64,000 bases of DNA, from NCBI RefSeq assembly GCF_003696215.1, contig NZ_RFFG01000015.1, positions 1 to 64,000 on the forward strand, read 5' to 3'. Shown here piece after piece: positions 36,032 through 44,999 of this stretch. A model generated the notes under the pieces. It was not told the DNA's origin and did no database searches. It was given only the letters and a program-made list of their open reading frames with translations. Position 1 is the stretch's first letter. Each line of letters begins with the position of its first letter. This stretch comes from Actinomadura harenae (lineage in GTDB: Bacteria > Actinomycetota > Actinomycetes > Streptosporangiales > Streptosporangiaceae). Position numbers and translations under genes: made by a program.

Positions 36032-36925
36032 CTACCAGCGGTCCGCGAGCGCGGAGACCAGGTCCCGCGTCTCCGCCGCGCCCAGCGCGACCTCCGACAG
36101 GCCCTCGAAGGCGAGCCGGTACATGAAGGCGACCTTCTCGTCGGTGATCTGGTTGTCGGTGAGGGCCTCGGTGTAGACCACGTCGGGGAAGACGATGTCC
36201 CCGACCGGGTCGTACTCCATGAGCTGGAAGGACCCCTCCATGATCGGATGGGGAACGCCCAGCTCGATGACGCGCAGGGTCACGTGCGGCAGGGCGCCGG
36301 CGACGAGCAGGTGGCGCAGCTGGGCGCGCATGACCGCGGCGTCGCCGACGAGCCGGCGGAGCACGGACTCGTCCAGCAGCAGGGTGTATTCGACGGGCTT
36401 GCTCGAGCGGTGCAGGAGCCGCTGGCGGCGCAGGCGGACCTCGATCCGCCGTTCGAGCTCGCGCGGCGGGACGGTGTCGTACAGCCGGGTCCCGGACATC
36501 ACCTGCTGCGCGTACTCCTCCGTTTGCAGCAGGCCGGGGACCAGATAGGTCTCCCACTGGACGATCCGGGTCGCCTCGTCCTCCATCGCGATGAACTGCG
36601 TGTATCCGCCGGGCAGCTCCCGGTACTCCTCCCACCAGCCCTTCGCCGCGGCGTCGTGGGCCAGCGTCATGAGCTCGGTCCGGTGGTCGGGGTCGATCTG
36701 GTACAGCCGGGTGAGCAGCTCGACGTCGCGGATCTTGGTGCTGGTCCGCGCGTTCTCGATCCGGCTGACCTTGGCGGTCGACCAGCTCAGCCGGGCGGCG
36801 ACGTCGTCGCCGGTGAAGCCGCTCTGTTCGCGCAACCGGCGGAGTTCGGCCGCCAGTCGGCGCTGCCGGACGGTCGGCCCTCGGAAGGGGCTCATGGCAC
36901 CCGCTGAACCGCGAGACGTCGTCAT
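36032..36925 (-). CDS. XRE-family regulator with DUF5753 domain
   Basis: A 297-residue protein. The N-terminal HTH (about 19-75) has RQRRLAAELRRLREQSGFTGDDVAARLSWSTAKVSRIENA, and the C-terminal DUF5753 domain carries ETYLVPGLLQTEEYAQQV. This regulator type is abundant in Streptomyces and Actinomadura and is usually paired with DUF397, as here. GGAG and GGGAGG lie before the ATG at 36925. An internal ATG at 36895 (MSPFRGP) is an alternative start. Confidence 0.92.
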   Translation of the reverse strand: MTTSRGSAGAMSPFRGPTVRQRRLAAELRRLREQSGFTGDDVAARLSWSTAKVSRIENARTSTKIRDVELLTRLYQIDPDHRTELMTLAHDAAAKGWWEEYRELPGGYTQFIAMEDEATRIVQWETYLVPGLLQTEEYAQQVMSGTRLYDTVPPRELERRIEVRLRRQRLLHRSSKPVEYTLLLDESVLRRLVGDAAVMRAQLRHLLVAGALPHVTLRVIELGVPHPIMEGSFQLMEYDPVGDIVFPDVVYTEALTDNQITDEKVAFMYRLAFEGLSEVALGAAETRDLVSALADRW

Positions 36926-37063
36926 GTCTCCGGTCGCCTCCCGACCAGCGCGAGTTACTCAGCGAAGTGTGCCCTATGCAATGTGCGTTCTCCGGCGGGA
37001 CACGTCAATCGCTGGAGGCTCTTACTGGCTTTGCATTCAGGTGGATCTTCCTGGTCGTCAAGG

Positions 37064-37078
37064 GGTGAAACTTTCACC
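37064..37078. promoter_or_regulatory. 15-base palindrome, possible operator
   Basis: GGTGAAA-C-TTTCACC is a perfect palindrome with a single central base. It lies in the 251-base gap between the XRE gene and nnr, 99 bases before the nnr GTG. It may be the binding site of the XRE regulator or of another dimeric repressor; no family consensus is recognised. Confidence 0.5.
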
Positions 37079-37176
37079 GAAACGTGCGTAGCTTCACCAT
37101 TGACTCGTCAGGGCGCACCCGTCAAGGCACGGGTCGCATGGCACTCTGGGGGAAATGATCGCGGAAAGGGGACCGG

Positions 37177-38652
37177 GTGAGATACGCGCATGAGGTCGGT
37201 GACGTGCGGGCCGCCGAGGGCGCGCTGATGGCGCGGTTGCCCGAGGGGACGCTGATGCGGCGGGCGGCGGCGGGGCTGGCGCGGGTGTGCGCCGGGCTGC
37301 TCGGACGCGTGTACGGCGCGGACGTCGTGGTGCTCGCCGGGTCCGGGGACAACGGCGGGGACGCGCTGTACGCGGGTGCCCGGCTGGCCCGGCGCGGGGC
37401 GCGGGTGCGGGCCGTGGCGGCCGGGTCCCGGCTCCACCAGGAGGGACTCGCCGACCTGCGGGCCGCGGGCGGACGGCTGATCGACCTCGCGGACGCCGGG
37501 GCGGCGGTCGCCGCGGCCGATCTGGTGATCGACGGGCTGACCGGGATCGGCGGGTCCGGGGCGCTCCGGGAGCCGCACGCGACGCTGGCGCTGGCCGCGT
37601 CCGGGGCGGGCGGGATCGTGGTGGCCTGTGACGTGCCGAGCGGCGTGGACGCGTCGTCCGGGCAGGTGGAGGGCGCGGCCGTCCGGGCGGACGTGACCGT
37701 CACGTTCGGGACGCTCAAGCCGGGCCTGCTGATCGATCCGGGGGCGTCGTACTGCGGGGTCGTCGAGCTGGTCGACATCGGTCTCGGCCCCTACCTGGAC
37801 GATCCGGACGTCGTCTCCCCGGCCGCCGAGGACGTCCGTCCGCCCGTCCCGGGCCCCGAGTCGGACAAGTACCGGCGCGGTGTCGTCGGCATTCTCGCAG
37901 GTGGAGAGGCTTTCACCGGGGCCGCGGTGCTGTCGGTGGGCGGGGCCGTGCGCGGGGGAGCCGGGATGGTCCGGTTCGCGTCCGTGCGGCCCGCCGTCGA
38001 GCTGGTGCGGCAGCGCTGGCCGGAGGCCGTGACCACGGTGATCGAGCCCGGTGAGAAGGCACTGGACGGCATCGGACGGGTCCAGGCGTGGGTGGCCGGG
38101 CCCGGCCTCGGCACCGGCGAGGACGCCGAGGGCCTGCTCCAGGCCGTCCTGTCGACCGAGCTGCCCGTGCTCGTGGACGCCGACGGGCTGACCGTCCTGG
38201 CGCGGCGGCGCGACCTGCTGGCCAGGGACGCGCCGACCCTGCTGACGCCGCACGCGGGCGAGCTGGCCCGGCTCCTGGACGCCGACCGGGGGGAGATCGA
38301 GGCGCGGCGACTGGAGTTCGTCCGGCGGGCCGCGGCCGAGCTGGACGCGACGGTGCTGCTCAAGGGCTCGACGACGGTGATCGCCGAGCCGGGCCGCCCG
38401 GTCCGGGTGAACCCGACCGGGACGTCGTGGCTGGCGACGGCGGGCACCGGGGACGTCCTGTCCGGGCTGACCGGGGCGCTGCTGGCGGGTGGGCTGTCCG
38501 CGCTGGACGCCGCCACGGCGGGCGCCTATCTGCACGGGCTCGCGGCGCGCCTGGCCGCCGGGGGCGCCTCGCCGGACGCCGGGGAGGCCCCGATCGGCGC
38601 GTTCGACGTGATCACCGCGCTGCCCGCCGCCTTCCGAACCCTCCCATGGTGA
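37177..38652 (+). CDS. nnr: Bifunctional NAD(P)HX epimerase/dehydratase
   Basis: A 491-residue fusion that repairs hydrated NAD(P)H. The N-terminal epimerase domain (YjeF_N, about 1-215) shows VVVLAGSGDNGGDALYAGARLARRG and ACDVPSGVDASSG. The C-terminal ADP/ATP-dependent dehydratase domain has KYRRGVVGILAGG, GPGLGTGEDA, DADGLTVL, LTPHAGELARLL and NPTGTSWLATAGTGDVLSG. GTG 37177 follows GGAAAGGGG. In actinobacteria it is usually next to alr, as here. Confidence 0.97.
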   Translation: MRYAHEVGDVRAAEGALMARLPEGTLMRRAAAGLARVCAGLLGRVYGADVVVLAGSGDNGGDALYAGARLARRGARVRAVAAGSRLHQEGLADLRAAGGRLIDLADAGAAVAAADLVIDGLTGIGGSGALREPHATLALAASGAGGIVVACDVPSGVDASSGQVEGAAVRADVTVTFGTLKPGLLIDPGASYCGVVELVDIGLGPYLDDPDVVSPAAEDVRPPVPGPESDKYRRGVVGILAGGEAFTGAAVLSVGGAVRGGAGMVRFASVRPAVELVRQRWPEAVTTVIEPGEKALDGIGRVQAWVAGPGLGTGEDAEGLLQAVLSTELPVLVDADGLTVLARRRDLLARDAPTLLTPHAGELARLLDADRGEIEARRLEFVRRAAAELDATVLLKGSTTVIAEPGRPVRVNPTGTSWLATAGTGDVLSGLTGALLAGGLSALDAATAGAYLHGLAARLAAGGASPDAGEAPIGAFDVITALPAAFRTLPW

Positions 38653-38737
38653 CGCGAACCACACGAATCACTCGGGCGTCCAAGGTGGGGGGAGGCGGGG
38701 CCGAGGCATCCGCCCACGGCGGGCACACTGGGTGACT

Positions 38738-39871
38738 ATGAGCGATCCTGCGCAGGCACGCATCGACCTGGACGCGATCAGCGGCAACGTGGCCGTGATG
38801 CGCGAGCTGTCGGGCGGGGCCGAGGTGATGGCGATGGTCAAGGCCGAGGCGTACGGTCACGGGCTCGTCCCGGCGGCCCGCGCGGCCCTGGCCGGCGGCG
38901 CGACCTGGCTGGGCGTGGCCAAGCTCGACGAGGGCCTGCGGCTCCGCGACGCCGAGGTGCGCGGCGTCCCCGTGCTGGTCGGCCTGGGCGTGCCGGGCGA
39001 GGACTACACCCGCGCCGTCACCGAGGAGCTCGACCTCGCGGTCGGCGCGCGCTGGCTGCTGGACGAGCTCACGACCGCCGCCGAGCGCGCGGGACGGCCC
39101 GTCCGCGTCCACCTGAAGGCCGACACGGGCATGTCGCGCGGCGGCGCCACGCCCGAGGACTGGCCGTCCCTGGTCGAGGCGGCCCTCGCCGCCGAGGCGA
39201 CCGGCCTGGTGAACGTCGTCGGCCTGATGTCGCACTTCGCCTGCTCGGACGAGCTCGACCACGCGTCCGTCCCGCGGCAGCTCGCGACCTTCACCGACAT
39301 GGTCGAGGCGGCGGAGAAGGCCGGGGTGCGGCCCGAGGTCCGGCACCTGGCGAACTCGGCCGCCGCGCTCACCCTGCCGGACTCCCGGTTCGACCTGGTC
39401 AGGCCCGGGATCGCGACGTACGGGCTGAGCCCGGTGCCGTCCCTCGGCTCGTTCGGGCTGCGCCCGGCGATGACGCTGACGGCCTCGACGGCCCTGGTCA
39501 AGCGGGTTCCGGCGGGCAGCGGCGTGTCCTACGGGCACATCTACACGACCGACCGCGAGACGACGCTGGCGGTCGTCCCGGCCGGCTACGGCGACGGCAT
39601 CCCGCGGCACGGCTCGAACCTGATCGAGGTCCTGGCGGGCGGCAAGCGCCGCACGATCGCCGGACGCGTCTGCATGGACCAGTTCGTGATCGACGTCGGC
39701 GACGACGCGCTCGCGGCGGGCGACGAGGTCGTCCTGTTCGGTCCGGGCGACCGAGGCGAGCCGACCGCGCAGGACTGGGCGGACGCCCTGGACACCATCT
39801 CCTATGAGATCGTCACTCGTATCGGCGTCCGGGTACCGCGCGTGTACGAGGGCGGCCCAGAGGCCGGCTAG
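38738..39871 (+). CDS. alr: Alanine racemase
   Basis: A 377-residue PLP enzyme supplying D-alanine for peptidoglycan. The PLP lysine lies in AMVKAEAYGHGLVPAARA and the catalytic Tyr side is in SGVSYGHIYTTDRETTLA. VVPAGYGDGIPRHGSN and RVCMDQFVIDVGDD are further landmarks. ATG 38738 is chosen; the in-frame GTG 38732 is possible. A CACACT box lies eight bases upstream and no clear RBS is present. Confidence 0.97.
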   Translation: MSDPAQARIDLDAISGNVAVMRELSGGAEVMAMVKAEAYGHGLVPAARAALAGGATWLGVAKLDEGLRLRDAEVRGVPVLVGLGVPGEDYTRAVTEELDLAVGARWLLDELTTAAERAGRPVRVHLKADTGMSRGGATPEDWPSLVEAALAAEATGLVNVVGLMSHFACSDELDHASVPRQLATFTDMVEAAEKAGVRPEVRHLANSAAALTLPDSRFDLVRPGIATYGLSPVPSLGSFGLRPAMTLTASTALVKRVPAGSGVSYGHIYTTDRETTLAVVPAGYGDGIPRHGSNLIEVLAGGKRRTIAGRVCMDQFVIDVGDDALAAGDEVVLFGPGDRGEPTAQDWADALDTISYEIVTRIGVRVPRVYEGGPEAG

Positions 39872-39894
39872 GCGACGGGGACAGGCGACGGGGA

Positions 39895-41052
39895 ATGGAC
39901 GCGAAGCACAAGCGCAGGATGGGCGTGGCCGGGGCCGTGGCGGGCCTCGGAGCGGCCGGGGTCGGAGCGGCGGTCGGTATCCGGCACCTGGCGGTCGGCC
40001 GGGTCAGGCTGCGTCCCGACCCGGACGCCGCCGAGCCGTTCGGCGGCCTGCGCGGACGCCTGCTGGCGGTGACCGCGGCCGACGGCGTGCCGCTGCACGT
40101 GGAGGTCGACGGCCCGGACGACGCGCCGCTGACCGTCGTGTTCTGCCACGGCTACACGCTCAACCAGGACGTCTGGCACTACCAGCGGCGCGACCTGGCC
40201 GCCAAGACGGCGGGCGGCGACCGGCTGCGCATGGTCTTCTGGGACCAGCGCAGCCACGGCCGGTCCGGACGCGGCGGGTCCGGCAGCGCGACGATCGACC
40301 AGACCGGCGACGACCTCTACGAGGTGCTCCGCGCGACGGTCCGCCCCGGCGCGCCGGTGATCCTGGCCGGGCACTCGATGGGCGGCATGTCGATCATGGC
40401 GCTGGCCGAGCGGCACCCCGAGCTGTTCGAGGACGCCCCAGACGCAGACGCCGCCCCCGCCGCCGACTCCGACGCCGACCCCGATGTCGGCGCCGTGTGC
40501 CGGGTCCGCGGCGTCATGCTGGTCAACACCTCCGGCGGTGATCTCGCCGAGATGACGCTGGGGCTGCCGTCGCCCCTGGTGAAGGTCGTCCGGCCGATCG
40601 CGCCGAGTGCCCTGCGCGGCCTCGGCCGGCAGGCTTGGATGGTGGACCGGGCCCGCGGACTCGGCGCGGACGTGGCGTTCGTCGTCACCCGGCACATGGC
40701 GTTCGCCGACAAGCGGGTCAGCCCCACCGTGGTCGACTTCCTGGAGCAGATGATCAGGGCCACCCCGATCGACGTGATCGCCGAGTACTACCCGGCGCTG
40801 ATGGCGCACGACAAGGCGGCGGCGCTGGCGACCCTCGGGCGCGTCCCGGTGCTGGTCCTCGCGGGCGGCCGGGACCGGCTGACCCCCGCCGAGCACGGCC
40901 GCCGGATCGCCGAGGCGCTGCCGGACGCCGAGCTCGTCGAGGTGGACGAGGCGGGCCACGTGCTGCCGCTGGAGTACCCGGGCGTGGTGACCGGCTCGCT
41001 GCGCCGCCTGGTCGACCGCGTCCTTCCGGGGCCGGAGGAACACGGCGCATGA
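39895..41052 (+). CDS. Alpha/beta hydrolase with acidic insert
   Basis: A 385-residue hydrolase. An N-terminal hydrophobic stretch (GVAGAVAGLGAAGVGAAVG) may anchor it in the membrane. The oxyanion HG is in VVFCHGYTLNQ, the nucleophile elbow GHSMGG, and a late GRDRLTP plus DEAGHVLPLEYP supply Asp and His. Between the nucleophile and the next conserved strand (40432-40496) lies an Asp/Ala-rich low-complexity insert. In actinobacteria a hydrolase is commonly found between alr and tsaE. Substrate unknown. It overlaps tsaE by four bases. Confidence 0.9.
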   Translation: MDAKHKRRMGVAGAVAGLGAAGVGAAVGIRHLAVGRVRLRPDPDAAEPFGGLRGRLLAVTAADGVPLHVEVDGPDDAPLTVVFCHGYTLNQDVWHYQRRDLAAKTAGGDRLRMVFWDQRSHGRSGRGGSGSATIDQTGDDLYEVLRATVRPGAPVILAGHSMGGMSIMALAERHPELFEDAPDADAAPAADSDADPDVGAVCRVRGVMLVNTSGGDLAEMTLGLPSPLVKVVRPIAPSALRGLGRQAWMVDRARGLGADVAFVVTRHMAFADKRVSPTVVDFLEQMIRATPIDVIAEYYPALMAHDKAAALATLGRVPVLVLAGGRDRLTPAEHGRRIAEALPDAELVEVDEAGHVLPLEYPGVVTGSLRRLVDRVLPGPEEHGA

Positions 41053-41534
41053 CGAGCGAGGGGGAGCCGATCATGATCGAGGTGCCGACGTCCGAGGACA
41101 TGCGGGCGCTGGGCGTCCGGCTGGCCGGGCTGCTGCGCGCGGGGGACCTGCTGGTGCTGACCGGCGACCTGGGCGCGGGCAAGACGACGCTGACCCAGGG
41201 CATCGGCGAGGGGCTGAAGATCCGCGGGCCGGTGACCTCGCCGACGTTCGTGATCGCGCGCGTCCACCCGTCGCTGGCGGGCGGCCCGTCCCTGGTGCAC
41301 GTGGACGCCTACCGGCTGGGCGGTTTCGCCGAACTGGACGACCTCGACCTGGACGCGTCGCTCGACGAGTCCGTGACGATCGTCGAATGGGGCGAGGGAC
41401 TCGCCGAGGGACTCGCGGACGACCGTTTGGAGATCACCATTTCGCGCGGGCCCGCCGGCGCGTCCGAACAGCGCGCAGTAAAGATCATCGGAGTGGGCGG
41501 CCGCTGGTCCGCCGCACTCGATGATCTTGCCTGA
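41049..41534 (+). CDS. tsaE: tRNA t6A biosynthesis ATPase TsaE
   Basis: A 161-residue P-loop ATPase. Walker A is LTGDLGAGKTTLTQGIG, then SPTFVIARVHP and VHVDAYRLGG, and IVEWGEG near the C-terminus. TsaE works with TsaB and TsaD to transfer the threonylcarbamoyl group to A37 of ANN-decoding tRNAs. ATG 41049 follows GGAGG and overlaps the hydrolase stop (ATGA). An alternative ATG lies 8 codons later. Confidence 0.96.
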   Translation: MTSEGEPIMIEVPTSEDMRALGVRLAGLLRAGDLLVLTGDLGAGKTTLTQGIGEGLKIRGPVTSPTFVIARVHPSLAGGPSLVHVDAYRLGGFAELDDLDLDASLDESVTIVEWGEGLAEGLADDRLEITISRGPAGASEQRAVKIIGVGGRWSAALDDLA

Positions 41535-41646
41535 CCCTCCCGGGCGCGAATTCGGGTAAGTGGAAGGCGACCGTCACGCCGTTCCATGTCGTACTCTTTG
41601 CCGGACGAAACCCGACATTTTGGATTACTGATCGGGAGTGGATCCG

Positions 41647-42675
41647 GTGAGTGGCAACCATGGCGGCGGTGGTCACCGCGGCTCGCGCAGCGGGGAGTAC
41701 CGCTCGTTCAGCGGCGAGCCCCGCCCGGGCGGAAACGGCACCCGCCCCGGCACCCGCCCCGGCACCCCCACCGGACGCCCCGACGAGTACTCGGGACGCT
41801 CAGGCGACTACGGCGGACGCTCCGGCGAGTACGCGGGCCGCTCGGGCGAATACAGCGCTCGCTCGGGCGAGTATGCCGGCCGTCCGGGCGAGTACGCGGG
41901 ACGCTCGGGCGAGTATCGGCCCCGGAGCGGCGAATACCGGACGCGGAGCGGCGAGTACCGGACGCGGAGCGGGACGCACCGGATCGTCAAGGAACGCAGG
42001 CGCGGCAGGCGGCTCATGGCCGTGCTGCTCGGGGTCGCGGCCGGGGCAGGGGCCTGCGCGCTCGCCGCGTTCGTGATCATCAGCGGGCTCGGCGGCCACG
42101 ACCGGGGCTCGGCCGGGCAGGTCGTCGGGAGCACCGCGCGGACCCCTGCGGCGAAGGCCGAGAAGACCGCCGTGCCGGACGCCTGCACCCTCCTCGACTC
42201 CAAGATCGCCGACCGGCTCGCGCCGCGCGCCGAGCGCGGGCCGGCCGACAACTACGCCTCCAACGACCGCCAGAACCAGTGCGTCTGGGGCGTCTACAGC
42301 GGCAAGGACCAGCGGCAGCTCAGCGTCGAGATGCGCGCGATCGCCGGGACGCAGGCGCAGAGCCCGACCGACGCCGCCCGCGCCGCGTTCGTGTCCGAGC
42401 GGACCGCCGACGAGTCCGGCAAGGCGCTCCTCGGCGGCCAGCGGATCACCGACAAGACCCGGGTGACCGGGCTCGGGGACGAGGCGTACGTCGTCTACAG
42501 CGTCGACGAGGACCAGGGCTCGGGGGCGGCCGTCGCCAACGTCCGCCTCGCGAACGTGCTGGTCACCGTCCACTACTCCGGCTCGGACGGCAGCGACGCG
42601 CTCGCCACGGGCGACGCGCTCACCGGCGTCCGGGACGCCGCCCGCAGCGTCGTCGAAGCCCTCGACCAGGGCTGA
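41647..42675 (+). CDS. Membrane protein with SGEY heptapeptide repeats and DUF3558-like extracellular domain
   Basis: A 342-residue protein. Residues 44-113 are ten consecutive seven-residue units of the type RSGEYAG; a basic KERRRGRR precedes one transmembrane helix (about 123-148). The extracellular part has two Cys, CTLLDSKIADRLAP and NQCVWGVYSG, then GLGDEAY and NVRLANVLVTV, as in DUF3558-type lipoprotein domains (family call tentative). GTG 41647 has GGGAG eight bases upstream; GTG 41638 is an in-frame alternative. It sits between tsaE and tsaB, genes that are normally adjacent. Confidence 0.8.
   Translation: MSGNHGGGGHRGSRSGEYRSFSGEPRPGGNGTRPGTRPGTPTGRPDEYSGRSGDYGGRSGEYAGRSGEYSARSGEYAGRPGEYAGRSGEYRPRSGEYRTRSGEYRTRSGTHRIVKERRRGRRLMAVLLGVAAGAGACALAAFVIISGLGGHDRGSAGQVVGSTARTPAAKAEKTAVPDACTLLDSKIADRLAPRAERGPADNYASNDRQNQCVWGVYSGKDQRQLSVEMRAIAGTQAQSPTDAARAAFVSERTADESGKALLGGQRITDKTRVTGLGDEAYVVYSVDEDQGSGAAVANVRLANVLVTVHYSGSDGSDALATGDALTGVRDAARSVVEALDQG
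41776..41985 (+). repeat. Ten tandem 21-bp units
   Basis: The units encode RPDEYSG, RSGDYGG, RSGEYAG, RSGEYSA, RSGEYAG, RPGEYAG, RSGEYRP, RSGEYRT, RSGEYRT and RSGTHRI. The middle units are nearly identical at the DNA level with changes mostly at third positions, so the repeat is conserved as protein as well as DNA. Confidence 0.9.
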
Positions 42676-42767
42676 GACCCCCGCCGACCCCCGCCGCCCC
42701 CCCGCCGGCCCTCGCCCGGGCGGGAATCATCCTGACCACGGGCCGCACTCGACTACGCTTACAGTCC

Positions 42768-43466
42768 GTGCTGGTCCTGGCTTTCGACACCGCAACCGCC
42801 GCCGTCACCGTCGCGCTGACCGAGTGGACGCCGGGGGGCGTCGCACGTCCCCGCGCGGCCGCCGAGGCGACCTACGCGCGCAAGCACACCGAGGTGCTGA
42901 CCCCGGAGATCGCGCGGGTCCTCGGCGAGGCGGGCGCCACGCCCGCCGACCTGTCCGCGATCGTCGTGGGCGTCGGCCCCGGCCCCTACACGGGCCTGCG
43001 CGTCGGCCTGGTCACGGCGCACGCCATGGGGAAGGCGCTCGGCGTGCCCGTCCACGGCGTCTGCACCCTGGACGCGATCGCCTGGGAGTCCCGCCGCGAG
43101 GAGCCGTTCGCCGTCGCCACCGACGCCCGCCGCCGCGAGGTGTACTGGGCGCGCTACGACTCCTACGGACGCCGCGTGACCGAGCCCGCCGTGGGCCCCG
43201 CCGCCGACGTCCGCGCGGACGTGCCGGACCTCCCGGTCATCGGTGAGGGCGCGGGCCTCTACGCCGACGTCCTCAGCGACGACGGGGGCCCGCTGGTGCC
43301 GTCCGCGGTCGCCCTGGCCGAGCTCGCCGTCGAGCGCCTCTCCGGGCGTCCCGGCCCCGCCCTGCTCCCGCCCGAGCCGCTCTACCTGCGCCGTCCCGAC
43401 GCCAAGGAGCCCGGTCCCCGCAAGAAGGTCACGGAGTCCGGCCCCCGCAAGAAGGTGACGCGGTGA
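42768..43466 (+). CDS. tsaB: tRNA t6A biosynthesis protein TsaB
   Basis: A 232-residue inactive paralogue and partner of Tsa[17 protein letters not shown] at the start and [21 protein letters not shown] are the family signatures. The C-terminal tail repeats GPRKKVT twice (24-base tandem unit, 43408-43460). GTG 42768 has no RBS but TACGCT ends eight bases before it; CTGACC 16 bases further upstream is a fair -35. The stop overlaps rimI. Confidence 0.95.
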   Translation: MLVLAFDTATAAVTVALTEWTPGGVARPRAAAEATYARKHTEVLTPEIARVLGEAGATPADLSAIVVGVGPGPYTGLRVGLVTAHAMGKALGVPVHGVCTLDAIAWESRREEPFAVATDARRREVYWARYDSYGRRVTEPAVGPAADVRADVPDLPVIGEGAGLYADVLSDDGGPLVPSAVALAELAVERLSGRPGPALLPPEPLYLRRPDAKEPGPRKKVTESGPRKKVTR

Positions 43467-43954
43467 GCGTCACGCTGCGCGGGATGACCGGGGACGACCT
43501 GGCCGCCGTCCACGCGCTCGAGCAGGCCCTGTTCCCCGAGGACGCGTGGAGCGAGCGGATGCTCCGCGAGGAGCTGGCCGACCAGCCCCGCACCCGGCAC
43601 TACGTCGTCGCCGAGGACGGCACGGAGATCATCGGCTACGCCGGGCTCGCCGCCGCGGCCGACCAGGCCGACGTGCAGACCATCGGCGTCCGGGAGGACC
43701 GGCGCGGCTCCGGCGTCGGAGCCGCGCTGCTCACCGAGCTGCTGGACGAGGCGTCCCGGCGCGGCAGCGCCCAGGTGTTCCTGGAGGTCCGCGCCGACAA
43801 CGACCCGGCGCGGCGGCTCTACGAGCGGTTCGGATTCGTCCGCGTGGGGCTGCGCAGGCGCTACTACCAGCCGTCCGGCGTGGACGCGGTCGTCATGTGC
43901 CGCGAGACGCGCCCGAAGAGGAACCCGGTCGGCTTCACCAGGGAGGAAGCATGA
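43463..43954 (+). CDS. rimI: Ribosomal-protein-alanine N-acetyltransferase RimI-like
   Basis: A 163-residue GNAT acetyltransferase. The acetyl-CoA loop is [18 protein letters not shown] (Q/RxxGxG/A), followed by [20 protein letters not shown] and [12 protein letters not shown]. Between tsaB and tsaD it is conserved as RimI, which acetylates S18 in E. coli; the target here could be other N-termini. GTG 43463 overlaps the tsaB stop. It overlaps tsaD by four bases. Confidence 0.93.
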   Translation: MSVTLRGMTGDDLAAVHALEQALFPEDAWSERMLREELADQPRTRHYVVAEDGTEIIGYAGLAAAADQADVQTIGVREDRRGSGVGAALLTELLDEASRRGSAQVFLEVRADNDPARRLYERFGFVRVGLRRRYYQPSGVDAVVMCRETRPKRNPVGFTREEA

Positions 43955-44988
43955 TCCGCGACTCCGAGCCGCTGGTGCTCGGGATCGAGACGTCCTGCGA
44001 CGAGACCGGCGTCGGGATCGTCCGGGGGCACACGCTGCTGGCCGACTCGATCGCCTCCAGCGTCGAGCAGCACGCCCGGTTCGGCGGGGTGGTGCCCGAG
44101 GTCGCCTCGCGCGCGCACCTGGAGGCGATGACCCCGACCGTCGAGCGGGCGCTCGAGGAGGCCGGGGTCTCCTTCGGCGACATCGACGCGTTCGCGGTGA
44201 CGGCCGGTCCGGGGCTGCCGGGCGCGCTGATGGTCGGCGTCGCGGCCGCCAAGGCGTACGCCCTGTCGCTCGGCAAGCCGCTGTACGGCGTGAACCACCT
44301 CGCCGCGCACGTCTGCGTCGACCAGCTCGAACACGGCCCGCTGCCGAAGCCGTGCGTGGCGATGCTGGTGTCCGGCGGGCACTCGTCGCTGCTGCTCGTC
44401 CCGGACGTGGCGTCCGACGTGCGGTCCCTCGGCTCCACCGTGGACGACGCGGCGGGCGAGGCGTTCGACAAGGTCGCCCGGGTGCTGGACCTCGGCTTCC
44501 CCGGCGGCCCGGTGATCGACCGGATGGCCCGCGAGGGCGACCCGGCGGCGATCGCGTTCCCGCGCGGCAAGTACGCCGACGGCACCTACGACTTCTCGTT
44601 CTCCGGCCTGAAGACGGCCGTGGCGCGCTGGGTCGAGGCGAAGGAGCGGGCCGGGGAGCCGGTTCCGGTCGCCGACGTCGCCGCGTCCTTCCAGGAGGCC
44701 GTGGTGGACGTGCTGACCCACAAGGCGCTCAAGGTCTGCAAGGACAACGGCGTCAAGGACCTGCTGATCGGCGGCGGCGTCGCCGCGAACTCGCGGCTGC
44801 GCGCGCTCGCGCAGGAGCGCTGCGACCGCGCCGGGGTCCGGCTGCGGGTGCCGCGGCCGAAGCTGTGCACCGACAACGGCGCGATGGTCGCCGCGCTCGG
44901 CTCCGAGCTGGTCGCGAACGGCCTCGCGCCGTCCGACCTGGGGCTGCCCGCCGACTCCAGCCTCCCGATCGACACCGTCATGCTCTAG
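43951..44988 (+). CDS. tsaD: tRNA N6-adenosine threonylcarbamoyltransferase TsaD
   Basis: A 345-residue ASKHA-fold enzyme that makes t6A37. [15 protein letters not shown] is the nucleotide motif, and the metal His pair is in [10 protein letters not shown]. Further landmarks are [27 protein letters not shown] and [13 protein letters not shown]. The start ATG 43951 has GGAGG upstream in the rimI 3' end. It completes the tsaE-tsaB-rimI-tsaD group. Confidence 0.98.
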   Translation: MIRDSEPLVLGIETSCDETGVGIVRGHTLLADSIASSVEQHARFGGVVPEVASRAHLEAMTPTVERALEEAGVSFGDIDAFAVTAGPGLPGALMVGVAAAKAYALSLGKPLYGVNHLAAHVCVDQLEHGPLPKPCVAMLVSGGHSSLLLVPDVASDVRSLGSTVDDAAGEAFDKVARVLDLGFPGGPVIDRMAREGDPAAIAFPRGKYADGTYDFSFSGLKTAVARWVEAKERAGEPVPVADVAASFQEAVVDVLTHKALKVCKDNGVKDLLIGGGVAANSRLRALAQERCDRAGVRLRVPRPKLCTDNGAMVAALGSELVANGLAPSDLGLPADSSLPIDTVML

Positions 44989-44999
44989 GTCCGGAACCC

